Made by a program: the position numbers and the translations under genes
In this document: one piece after another, positions 7,436 through 15,108 of the stretch
Position numbering within the stretch: position 1 is the first letter of the stretch
Layout of the letters: the number at the start of each line of letters is the position of its first letter
Notes under the pieces: model-generated
What the model was told of the DNA's origin: nothing
Database searches by the model: none
The model's input: only the letters and a program-made list of their open reading frames with translations
Virus record (IMG/VR): IMGVR_UViG_3300043409_000621
Span: 1-31,352 of that record
Source: a virus
Direction: 5' to 3' (one strand)
DNA length: 31,352 nucleotides

Positions 7436-8402
7436 AGGATCAAATGTGCCACCCTGTGCAGTGATGTACAGTAAAAAATGCTGTAAATTGCGGGAAAATG
7501 CTTAGAGCTATTAATTACTAACTTATGATGGTAACATACATAAGGGCTAGACTAATTATCTAGATATAGTAAAAAGATTAATAGATTGCACAATCCGCAG
7601 CCAAGTTTCTTGCAAATGTGAAATATTATTCTTAAATTGGATGTATATATATACCACCATGAAAAGAAAATATAATGTAAATGATGTTTATTTTAACAAA
7701 ATAGACACTGAAGAAAAAGCTTATTGGTTAGGTTTTTTACTAGCAGATGGGTGTATCCATGAGAGAGCTGGACAAGATAGATTATCATTAGTACTAGGTA
7801 TTAAAGATAAAAATCATTTAGAAAAGTTTAAAAAAAGTTTATCTTTTGAAGGACCTATAATTGATTATACTAAAAAGTCTGGTTTATTTATAGGTTTAAT
7901 ACACTCATATATTAGAATTACCTCTCAACTTTTAGTTAATGATTTAGCTAAAATTGGGTGTATACCAAGAAAAACCTTAACCTTAGAGTTTCCAATTATA
8001 CATGATGAGTTAAGACATCATTTTATCAGAGGATATTTTGATGGGGATGGTAGTGTATTTATATCTAAAGAAAAACATTGGAGAAACAATAATATTTTTC
8101 CTGTTATTCATTTTAGATTTAGTGGTACAAAAGCTTTTTTAAATGTATTAGATGAAAAAATTAATTTGTCTGGTAGATTAGTTCAAGCAAAAGGTAGTAA
8201 AGTATATGAGTTAAGCTATAAAAGAAATAAAAAAGCAAACTTATTTTATAACTATCTGTATAAAGATGCAACTATTTTCCTAGAAAGGAAAAAAGAAATC
8301 TTTAAAACACATTTACAAGAAAAAGGTTCAGAGACTATAATCAGCTAACTCAATAGAGTTAAAGGGATAGTCCAGTTATAAGTGAAAGCTTATATGTTAA
8401 TG
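7436..8402 (+). mobile_element. Group I intron in the VWA/metallopeptidase gene
   Basis: This is a 967-base intron. P1 pairs exon GGTGGT (7430-7435) with the guide GCCACC (7448-7453), including the U-G pair at the splice site. P4 pairs TTGCGG (7488-7493) with CCGCAG (7595-7600). P6 pairs TTTCTTG (7606-7612) with CAAGAAA (8316-8322) and carries the ORF in its loop. P7 pairs GACTAT (8333-8338) with ATAGTC (8367-8372). P8 pairs TAACTC (8346-8351) with GAGTTA (8356-8361). A short P3 (GCTG/CAGC) is possible. The last base is G8402, and the first exon-2 bases AC can form P10 with GT at 7446-7447. Joining 7435 to 8403 restores GRGG-TEFDP in frame. Confidence 0.93.
7641..8348 (+). CDS. LAGLIDADG homing endonuclease encoded in the group I intron
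   Basis: The 235-residue protein has LAGLIDADG helices AYWLGFLLADG (27-37) and HHFIRGYFDGDG (126-137). It would cut intronless copies of the VWA gene at the GGT|ACG junction and promote spread of the intron. Some relatives also help splicing. It is not in frame with exon 1 and has its own start: ATG at 7641, or possibly the second ATG at 7659, which would remove the odd YIYTT leader. It lies in the P6 loop, but its last codons and stop run through P6, P7 and P3 of the ribozyme. It is a homologue of the antisense enzyme at 5476 but lacks the N-terminal helix-turn-helix. Confidence 0.9.
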   Translation: MYIYTTMKRKYNVNDVYFNKIDTEEKAYWLGFLLADGCIHERAGQDRLSLVLGIKDKNHLEKFKKSLSFEGPIIDYTKKSGLFIGLIHSYIRITSQLLVNDLAKIGCIPRKTLTLEFPIIHDELRHHFIRGYFDGDGSVFISKEKHWRNNNIFPVIHFRFSGTKAFLNVLDEKINLSGRLVQAKGSKVYELSYKRNKKANLFYNYLYKDATIFLERKKEIFKTHLQEKGSETIIS

Positions 8403-8588
8403 ACGGAGTTTGATCCTGTCTTAGATTATTATAATGAGAATCAGAAAAAATATACAAGCTTAGTATATTTTACTGATGGTGAATGTAATACTTCTGTAAA
8501 ACCAAAAGGAAATGTTCTATGGGTTTTGTCAGAACAATCAAGTATGAATGATAGTTTGCCCGGAAAAGTAATCAAGTTAGAAATTTAA
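8403..8588 (+). CDS. VWA-like metallopeptidase, exon 2
   Basis: Exon 2 supplies the last 61 residues of the VWA domain. It begins TEFDPVLDYYNEN, whose Thr is the expected MIDAS threonine, and continues with LVYFTDGEC, whose Asp is the expected MIDAS aspartate. It ends in a typical VWA C-terminal strand and helix (NVLWVLSE). There is no sensible independent start: the open frame reaches back only to a GTG at 8382 inside the intron, adding residues that do not belong. It therefore depends on splicing to exon 1. The MoxR-like gene starts 13 bases after its stop. Confidence 0.88.
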   Translation, partial: TEFDPVLDYYNENQKKYTSLVYFTDGECNTSVKPKGNVLWVLSEQSSMNDSLPGKVIKLEI

Positions 8589-8601
8589 AAAAATTAAGAA
8601 A

Positions 8602-9771
8602 ATGAGTCAAGTACAATTGAATGTTGAAGAGTTAAAAAGCTTTATTAAGCACATGGTTGGTAATAACCAGCATATCCAATCTGAAGGAAAAGTTCCTGTA
8701 GCTATTAATATTGAAGGTGATGCGGGTCTTGGTAAAACTTCAGCTATTATGCAATTAGGTAAAGAGATGAGTATGCAAGTTGTAAAACTTAATCTATCTC
8801 AGTTGGAAGAACTAGGTGACTTAGTAGGTTTTCCTGTAAAAGAATTTGAAATCCAGAATGCCGAAGGTAAAACAACATGGATTAATGAAGCTCAGATAGA
8901 TGCAGCTGTAAAGAAAGGTTATAAAGTAGTGGGAAAGAGAATGTCACATGCTGCTCCTGAATGGATTCAGGGTAAAGGAGAAGGTGGTTTCTTAGTTCTT
9001 GATGATTATACCAGAGCTGATCATAGATTTATGCAAGCAACAATGGAAATCTTAGATAGACAAGAGTATGTATCATGGAAGCTTCCTAAAAACTGGCATG
9101 TTATCTTGACTACTAATCCAGACAATGGTGACTATAATGTAACTAGCTTGGATGTAGCTCAGAAAACAAGATTTGTATCTGTTGAGTTAAAATATGATGT
9201 AAATGTATGGGGCAAGTGGGCTGAGACTGCAAGCATAGATGGTAGATGTATCAACTTTATGTTGATGAATCCAGAACTAGTAACTCAAAGAGTTAATCCA
9301 AGATCAATTACTACTTTCTTTAATGCAATTAGTTCTATTCCTAAGTTTGAAGACAGCTTACCTTTAATACAAATGATTGGTGAAGGTTCTGTTGGTGTAG
9401 ACTTTAGTTCTATGTTTACTATGTTTATTAACAATAAGTTAGATAAGATTATCTCACCTGAAGATACACTTACTAAAGATGAGCAATATGTAATGAATGC
9501 ATTAACAAATGCAGTTGGTAAAGATGATGACTTTAGAGCTGATATTTCTAGTGTGATTGCAACCAGATTAATTAATTATTCACTTGTGTTTGCTGATACT
9601 AAACCTGTTCCTGCCGCTATGATTCAAAGATTAATCAAGCTTAGTACAGACTGTCTTGCATTTACTGATGACCTTAGATATTATATTATTAAGGAGATTG
9701 TTAATGGAAATAAGGTGAAGTTTGCACAGCTTATGATGAATAAAGACGTGGTGAAGATGGCTGTCAAGTAA
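8602..9771 (+). CDS. MoxR-type AAA+ ATPase
   Basis: The 389-residue ATPase has Walker A GDAGLGKT (39-46), Walker B GGFLVLDDYTRAD (128-140, Asp134/Asp135) and sensor 1 ILTTNPDNGDY (168-178). An Arg-rich segment TQRVNPRSITTFFNAIS follows. This is the MoxR layout: an AAA+ chaperone that works with a VWA protein to remodel or activate target proteins. Here the partner is the metallopeptidase/VWA gene directly upstream, separated by 13 bases. The pair recurs in crAss-like phages, but its target is not known to me. Two hairpins follow the gene. Confidence 0.9.
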   Translation: MSQVQLNVEELKSFIKHMVGNNQHIQSEGKVPVAINIEGDAGLGKTSAIMQLGKEMSMQVVKLNLSQLEELGDLVGFPVKEFEIQNAEGKTTWINEAQIDAAVKKGYKVVGKRMSHAAPEWIQGKGEGGFLVLDDYTRADHRFMQATMEILDRQEYVSWKLPKNWHVILTTNPDNGDYNVTSLDVAQKTRFVSVELKYDVNVWGKWAETASIDGRCINFMLMNPELVTQRVNPRSITTFFNAISSIPKFEDSLPLIQMIGEGSVGVDFSSMFTMFINNKLDKIISPEDTLTKDEQYVMNALTNAVGKDDDFRADISSVIATRLINYSLVFADTKPVPAAMIQRLIKLSTDCLAFTDDLRYYIIKEIVNGNKVKFAQLMMNKDVVKMAVK

Positions 9772-9774
9772 TTG

Positions 9775-9797
9775 AAGGGTTAAACAGTTAACCTTTT
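9775..9797 (+). terminator. Possible weak terminator after the MoxR-like gene
   Basis: A stem of about 9 bp pairs 9775-9783 (AAGGGTTAA) with 9788-9796 (TTAACCTTT) around an ACAG loop, four bases after the stop codon. The T run is only four bases long (9794-9797) and is followed by AAA, so termination would be partial at best. Confidence 0.45.
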
Positions 9798-9828
9798 AAA
9801 GAAAAATAATTTAAATACAAACAAACAT

Positions 9829-9850
9829 AGGGGGAGGTGATACTCCCCTT
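9829..9850 (+). promoter_or_regulatory. GC-rich hairpin in the leader of the 423-residue protein gene
   Basis: GGGGAG (9831-9836) pairs with CTCCCC (9843-9848), extended by a G-U and an A-T pair. The hairpin ends 15 bases before the ATG at 9866. Unlike the clear terminators of this phage it has no long T run. It could be an attenuated terminator, or a translational control or processing element. The stem is evident; its role is inference. Confidence 0.45.
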
Positions 9851-9865
9851 ATTAACTTTTAAACT

Positions 9866-11137
9866 ATGAAAAGATATATTGTATTATCAGAAGTAGAATC
9901 AAGTGAAAATGAGGTAATTATTAAAGTAGAACCATTATATTGTATGGAAAATAGGACTGAAGACATGTTTACTGCATATCTTAATGAATATACTCCTACA
10001 AAAGGTGACAAACTTTATTTTCTACCGGGAGTTAATGTTCCAAGAATAAAGCTTAAAGATCTAGCTTTACAACATGGAATAAGAACTATAAGAAATATAG
10101 ATGAAGCAACTCATATATTTGCTGCAAGAAATACAACAGATAAAATTACTAATGCGGAATGGAAATACAGCATGAATCTTACAGACTTTAATGAGATGAT
10201 GAATGATCCAAATATGTATATGGATGAAAGATACAGAGAGAATATCCGGGAAGCCCTAGAAAATTATGAAGAAGACAGAGTATTATTTAATTATTCTGTA
10301 TATAATGATATTAGACATGGAGACAATAAAACTCTAGTCTCATACACTGCTAATATGAATTCTTCAACATATTATAATACTATTGAGGATGATTACTCTG
10401 ATTTATGTCATAAAATAATAGGATCTACTGTATATGATGAGATGGCTATTTTAAAACATATAAATGGTGATGATGCTACTATTATAGATGAAACTATGTA
10501 TGAGCAAATACACCAGATGTTTGAGAGTAGAGATAATGATAATCATATTTTAGCTATGGAGATTATGGCTAATTCTAATTATGCAGAATCTTTATTATAT
10601 TTAGAAATGCTGTTTAAAGAACATAGTCATGAAATATCTAATAGTCATACTAAGAATCATGTGAATTTTAAATCTTTAATTGGTTACTTAAATAAAAATA
10701 GAGGTTACTTAGGCACTAGTTTAGATCAAATAGTTAATTCTCTTTGTACTAAAGAAGTAATCACTAAAGATATGATGGACATTTTAATGAAAAGATATTC
10801 TTCAGAAATTTCAGAAGGTGGAGATAGTGATCATTTTAGAGTTAAGGTTATAACTCTTAGTGATGAACTAAATGCAAAACTGAATATTAATTATGCTTAC
10901 CAACATGTTGATGACTTTGTTACTGAGGTATCTGAAGATAACTCTCCAGGGGTTGAAGGGGTTGAAAGTGATATTGAAGTATCTAATGAAGACATAGAAG
11001 AAGCATTTACTAGAATTGAGAGAAATGAACTCAAGTCAGAGTTAATAGAGTTAGAAGAATCTACAGGGGTCCCTGAGTCACATGCAAATAACAATCAAAT
11101 AGAAGAGAAAAATGATACAAACTTTGATTGGTTCTGA
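9866..11137 (+). CDS. Large conserved phage protein of unknown function (423 aa)
   Basis: I do not recognise this family. The N-terminal 100 residues look beta-rich (RYIVLSEVESSENEVIIKVE, KGDKLYFLPGVNVPRIKL). The middle is helical and acidic (YMDERYRENIREALENYEED), with no catalytic signature visible. The last 70 residues are a strongly acidic, low-complexity tail that ends NFDWF. An acidic tail closing on an aromatic residue is what phage and bacterial SSBs use to recruit partners, so a docking role at the replication fork is possible but unproved. The gene lies between the MoxR unit and the PD-(D/E)XK nuclease and overlaps the latter by 26 bases. Confidence 0.82.
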   Translation: MKRYIVLSEVESSENEVIIKVEPLYCMENRTEDMFTAYLNEYTPTKGDKLYFLPGVNVPRIKLKDLALQHGIRTIRNIDEATHIFAARNTTDKITNAEWKYSMNLTDFNEMMNDPNMYMDERYRENIREALENYEEDRVLFNYSVYNDIRHGDNKTLVSYTANMNSSTYYNTIEDDYSDLCHKIIGSTVYDEMAILKHINGDDATIIDETMYEQIHQMFESRDNDNHILAMEIMANSNYAESLLYLEMLFKEHSHEISNSHTKNHVNFKSLIGYLNKNRGYLGTSLDQIVNSLCTKEVITKDMMDILMKRYSSEISEGGDSDHFRVKVITLSDELNAKLNINYAYQHVDDFVTEVSEDNSPGVEGVESDIEVSNEDIEEAFTRIERNELKSELIELEESTGVPESHANNNQIEEKNDTNFDWF

Positions 11138-12116
11138 GGAACTAGAAAGATTCTACAAACAAAAGTTTTACTTCAGTTATAGTGGAATAAACAAACTATT
11201 ATTTTCACCTGGTATGTTTTATAATCATTATGTTTTGAATCAAAGAGAGGACAGTACAGACACGCATCTTGTAGGAGGGCGTGTCTTACACTGTTTATTA
11301 TTTGAACCAGATAAATATGATGATAATTTTACATCTATGCCAGGTAAGTTTCCTACTGACAGTCAAAAGAAAATTATTGATATTATTTTTAGATATCACA
11401 TAACATTAGGAAATAATACATTAACTTTGTCAGACTACTCAAATGAGATACTCACACATCTACTCACAACAAACCTTTACCAAACACTTAAAACAGATCA
11501 GCAGAGACTTGACAAGATCTTGACTCCTGAAAACATTGAGTATTTTAATTTTCTGAATCTTAGTTTAAACAAAACAACAGTAGATCAACCAACTTTGGAT
11601 GGCTGCAAAGTTGCGGTTGAAGTACTAAGGAACAATAAAGATGTGAGAGCTTTATTGCAACTAGACAAAGATGAAGAAGATAAAACTATTGAAGCCTATA
11701 ATGAGTTGCATATTAGAGCTAATGTAGAAAATTTACCCTTTGGTTTCCACGGTGTCCTTGACAATGTAGTTGTTGATTATAACTCAAAAACTATCTTTAT
11801 TAATGACTTAAAGACTCTTGGTAAGTCAATACAAGACTTTCCTGACTCTGTGGAATATTATAGATATTGGATTCAAGCCGTTATCTATGTTTATCTTGCA
11901 AAAGAAAGGTTTAGTATTACTGATGATTGGAATGTACAAGTTACTTTTATAGTAATTGATAAGTACAATTTAGTTTATCCTTATCAAGTTTCTTCAGAAA
12001 CACTAGTAAAATGGACAGATTCATTTAGTGAAGTAGTGCAAAAGATTAAGTGGCACTATGAAAACAAAAGATATGATCTGCCATATGAACTAGCATTAGG
12101 TAATATAAAACTTTAA
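11112..12116 (+). CDS. PD-(D/E)XK nuclease, RecE/RecB-like
   Basis: The 334-residue nuclease has the N-terminal signature of RecE- and RecB-like phage exonucleases: FSYSGINKLLFSP, then GGRVLHCLLFEPDKY. The catalytic core follows as GVLDNVVVD with Asp217, and INDLKTLGKS with Asp232 and Lys234. The helix SVEYYRYWIQAVIYVYLA comes next and usually holds a conserved Gln. It is probably a 5'-3' exonuclease supplying single strands for the Sak4-like/SSB annealing system encoded at the left of the window. The start at 11112 overlaps the preceding gene by 26 bases in another frame. The next in-frame Met would cut into the conserved N-terminal motif, so 11112 stands. Confidence 0.85.
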   Translation: MIQTLIGSEELERFYKQKFYFSYSGINKLLFSPGMFYNHYVLNQREDSTDTHLVGGRVLHCLLFEPDKYDDNFTSMPGKFPTDSQKKIIDIIFRYHITLGNNTLTLSDYSNEILTHLLTTNLYQTLKTDQQRLDKILTPENIEYFNFLNLSLNKTTVDQPTLDGCKVAVEVLRNNKDVRALLQLDKDEEDKTIEAYNELHIRANVENLPFGFHGVLDNVVVDYNSKTIFINDLKTLGKSIQDFPDSVEYYRYWIQAVIYVYLAKERFSITDDWNVQVTFIVIDKYNLVYPYQVSSETLVKWTDSFSEVVQKIKWHYENKRYDLPYELALGNIKL

Positions 12117-12121
12117 TATGT

Positions 12122-12688
12122 ATGGCTTTAAATGAAATTTACCGGAAATATTTCCAAAAATCTAAGATATTTTTGTATCCGCTCTTAGATATACCAAGAG
12201 GTGCCAAAGCTCTACCAACTGAAACTTATTTAAGTTGGGGCAGTAAATACACCACTGAGGATGCAAAACTTGTCTGTCTTTATCAAACTAAAGATGATCC
12301 AGAATATAGCATGTTTGAAGCACAGACTTTAATTAAACATACTAGGCTGAATGATTATATTAAAATTGATGAAACTACAAGTGCCTTAATATTTGATTTT
12401 TCTGATTTAAAATCTGATTGGAATCATGTTGTAAATGGCAAATACAGTCAAATGCAAGATCATTTAAAGCAAAAAATACTAAAATATTTCAATAACAATA
12501 GTGCTAATCATGGTTATATTAAAAGTTACCTGTATCCAGAATTTTATTTTAAACAATATGCAGAAATACTAGATGTATCCATTGAATTACTCACGTCTGT
12601 AGGTGAATTATGTAATAAACCTGATCTAGAAAAAGAAATGTTGTTAATTAGTGTCGGAGATTTGGAAAATATAAAAATTCTAGATTAA
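12122..12688 (+). CDS. Hypothetical protein (188 aa)
   Basis: An unrecognised 188-residue soluble protein with an aromatic-rich N-terminal half (IFLYPLLDIPRGAKALPTET) and a more helical C-terminal half. There is no membrane segment or clear catalytic motif. It follows the nuclease by 5 bases and precedes another unknown gene by 30 bases, so it belongs to the replication and recombination operon. Confidence 0.75.
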   Translation: MALNEIYRKYFQKSKIFLYPLLDIPRGAKALPTETYLSWGSKYTTEDAKLVCLYQTKDDPEYSMFEAQTLIKHTRLNDYIKIDETTSALIFDFSDLKSDWNHVVNGKYSQMQDHLKQKILKYFNNNSANHGYIKSYLYPEFYFKQYAEILDVSIELLTSVGELCNKPDLEKEMLLISVGDLENIKILD

Positions 12689-12718
12689 TTTGTATCAAAT
12701 TTAAAAAAAACCAACAAA

Positions 12719-13120
12719 ATGAGTGAAAACACAATGATGCTTGTACAATCTACATGGAATGACAAGCAAACTTTTAGAATGATTCCTATTTCTGAATCAT
12801 GTCCTTATGTAGAATGTATCATGGATCCAGATACTAAGGTCTTTGTAATAATTTCTAAAGTAACTAAGCAAGCATTGCATATGCTACCTAAAATGGATGA
12901 CAACGGTGATCCAATTGCAACTAAGCATGCAAGACCTAACGGTAGAAACTTTAGAGAAGAAAGACATAAGATAGAAGTATTTCAAGAATTCTATATAGAA
13001 GACACTACAGCTATGGAAGAAGTAATTAAACTATTTGCTGTAAATTCTAAAGGATTTGACTATAAAAAGTTTATGGGTGTTGAAAAAGCTGCACCGACTA
13101 AAAAGACTACTGAGAAGTAG
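12719..13120 (+). CDS. Hypothetical protein (133 aa)
   Basis: A 133-residue protein with beta-strand-rich layout (SENTMMLVQSTWNDKQTFRM, VFVIISKVTKQALHML), then a basic stretch (KHARPNGRNFREERHK) and a Lys/Thr-rich tail (KKTTEK). The basic loop may contact nucleic acid, but no family was recognised. It is the last gene before a strong terminator and it ends with TAG. Confidence 0.75.
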   Translation: MSENTMMLVQSTWNDKQTFRMIPISESCPYVECIMDPDTKVFVIISKVTKQALHMLPKMDDNGDPIATKHARPNGRNFREERHKIEVFQEFYIEDTTAMEEVIKLFAVNSKGFDYKKFMGVEKAAPTKKTTEK

Positions 13121-13139
13121 TTGTTGTTTTACAATGAAG

Positions 13140-13169
13140 AGGGAGGCTTTAGTCAGTCTCCCTTTTTTT
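13140..13169 (+). terminator. Rho-independent terminator before the DNA polymerase gene
   Basis: A 7-bp stem pairs AGGGAGG (13140-13146) with TCTCCCT (13157-13163) with one G-U pair, followed by a run of seven T. The 40 bases between this terminator and the polymerase ATG (13170-13209) should hold that gene's promoter; no motif stands out in them. Confidence 0.85.
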
Positions 13170-13209
13170 ATTAATTAAACGGGGGAACAGCTTAACTGAC
13201 CAAACAAGT

Positions 13210-15108
13210 ATGAAAACACATTATGTGATGGATTATGAAACATTATCCAATTGTTTCATTGGTGTCTTTGAAGATATCAAATCAGAAGAAAGACAAATCT
13301 TTGTAATACATGAATCTAGAAATGATATTGTTGCTTTCTTAACTTTCTTAATGCATAATGTAAACAATAATGAATGGCATGTTAGCTTTAATGGTTTAGG
13401 ATTTGATAGTCAAATTACTGAACATTGTTTAGCTAAAGGTCATGATTTACTTGATATGCCTGGTGATGAAATTGCTAGATTTATATATTCCAAAGCTCAG
13501 GATGTAATCAACAGACAAAGAGAAAGTGAGTTTTTAGAATTTAGTTCTAGAGACTTACATATTAGACAGGTTGATGTATTTAAGTTAAACCACTGGGATA
13601 ATCCAGCTAAAAGAAGTTCATTAAAATGGATTCAGTATACTATGGATTGGAAGAATATCATTGATATGCCTATACACCATAGTAGTGAAATTACAGAAGA
13701 ACAGATTCCAGAAATAATCAATTACTGTATTAATGATGTTAGGTCTACTAAACAGATTATGCATCTTAGTAAAGAGCAGATTAATCTTAGGAGAGCTTTG
13801 ACTGAAGAATATAATATTGATTTGTTCTCCGCTTCTGAGCCACGGATATCTAAAGAATTATTTTTGCATTTCCTGAGTAAACAAACTGGTATCAAAAAAT
13901 ATGAGCTGAGACAAATGAGAACTCACAGACCTCAGATTGTAGTAAATGATATCATACTACCTTATATAGAATTCAAGACAGCTACATTTCAGAACCTGTT
14001 AAAGAAATTTAAGGAAGTAGTAATTTATCCAGGAGAGACTAAAGGAGGATTTAAATATTCAGTGCAGTATAAAGGAGTTAAAACAGATTATGGTCTTGGT
14101 GGTATTCATGGTGCTAGAACTAGTAAAGTTTATGAATCTAGTGAAGATATGATTATTATGACTTCAGATGTTACTAGTTTTTATCCTAATCTTGCTATTA
14201 GAAATGAATGGGCACCGGGACATTTACCACAGAAAGAATTTTGTGAGCTATATGAATGGTTTTTTGAAGAAAGAAAAAAGATACCTAAGAAGGATCCTAA
14301 GAATTATGTATATAAGATTATTCTTAACTCAACTTATGGACTCAGTAATGATGAGAATAGTTTTCTATATGATCCAGAGTTTACCATGAGGATTACCATT
14401 AATGGACAGCTGAGTCTAACTCTACTGTATGAAATGCTTACTGAAGGTATACAAGGTGCTGTACCATTAGCACAGAATACAGATGGTTTAGAAACTTTGA
14501 TTCCTAGAGACAAAGTAGATAAGTATATGGAGATATGTGCAGAGTGGGAAAAAATTACTAATCTACAACTGGAACATGACAAGTATTCTAAGTTTGTATT
14601 GGGTGATGTAAATAACTATATAGCAGTTACAGAAGATAATAAGTCTAAATGTAAAGGTAGATTTGAGTATGAGAATTTAGCTCTTCATAAAAATAAGAGT
14701 TTCTTGATTATACCTAAAGCTATACATGCATATTTTGTAGATGGTATTGAACCTGAAGATTATCTAAAACAGAATCAAAACATATTTGATTACTGTGGTG
14801 GTAAAAAGATAAAAGGAGACTGGGAATTTTATTCACATTCTATTTTTGAAGGTGAGTATGAAAAAACTAAACTGCAGGATACTATTAGATATTATGTATC
14901 TAACTCCGGATGTAAGGTTATTAAAACAAACCTGTTTGATGGTAGAGAAACTCAAATAGAATCTGGACAATGGATGCAGACTATTTATATTGACCATGAA
15001 GAAAAACCATTTGATGATTACAAGATTAATCTTAGCTATTATCTAGATAAGATAAAGAAAGAAATAGCGGGTTTAGAACCAAATAGAAACCAATTAAAAT
15101 TATTTTAA
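13210..15108 (+). CDS. Family B DNA polymerase
   Basis: The polymerase has 632 residues. The 3'-5' exonuclease motifs are present: Exo I MDYETL (Asp8, Glu10), Exo II SFNGLGFDSQ (Asn61, Asp66) and Exo III YCIND (Tyr172 to Asp176). Polymerase motif A is DVTSFYPNLAIRN from Asp320, motif B is KIILNSTYG (369-377) and motif C is QNTDGLE with Asp425. Motif C reads NTD rather than the usual DTD, so its first Asp is Asn423. It is shorter than most family B enzymes, with compact fingers. It would be the phage replicase, and some crAss-like lineages carry family B and others family A enzymes. It starts 40 bases after a terminator and is followed directly by the next gene. Confidence 0.95.
   Translation: MKTHYVMDYETLSNCFIGVFEDIKSEERQIFVIHESRNDIVAFLTFLMHNVNNNEWHVSFNGLGFDSQITEHCLAKGHDLLDMPGDEIARFIYSKAQDVINRQRESEFLEFSSRDLHIRQVDVFKLNHWDNPAKRSSLKWIQYTMDWKNIIDMPIHHSSEITEEQIPEIINYCINDVRSTKQIMHLSKEQINLRRALTEEYNIDLFSASEPRISKELFLHFLSKQTGIKKYELRQMRTHRPQIVVNDIILPYIEFKTATFQNLLKKFKEVVIYPGETKGGFKYSVQYKGVKTDYGLGGIHGARTSKVYESSEDMIIMTSDVTSFYPNLAIRNEWAPGHLPQKEFCELYEWFFEERKKIPKKDPKNYVYKIILNSTYGLSNDENSFLYDPEFTMRITINGQLSLTLLYEMLTEGIQGAVPLAQNTDGLETLIPRDKVDKYMEICAEWEKITNLQLEHDKYSKFVLGDVNNYIAVTEDNKSKCKGRFEYENLALHKNKSFLIIPKAIHAYFVDGIEPEDYLKQNQNIFDYCGGKKIKGDWEFYSHSIFEGEYEKTKLQDTIRYYVSNSGCKVIKTNLFDGRETQIESGQWMQTIYIDHEEKPFDDYKINLSYYLDKIKKEIAGLEPNRNQLKLF

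Noticed and set aside
7436-7474. Truncation of the VWA protein by the stop at 7472-7474, making it a pseudogene.
   Set aside because: The stop lies inside a well-paired group I intron, and the missing VWA part is found in frame at 8403-8588.
8382-8588. Independent 68-residue gene starting with GTG at 8382.
   Set aside because: Its first seven codons are intron sequence and the rest is the C-terminus of the VWA domain, so it is exon 2.
14168-14389. Extra frames inside the polymerase, cargo and giant genes (for example 14168-14389, 25426-25863, 28600-29154).
   Set aside because: They are shadows in other frames of long genes with clear domain motifs and have no independent support.
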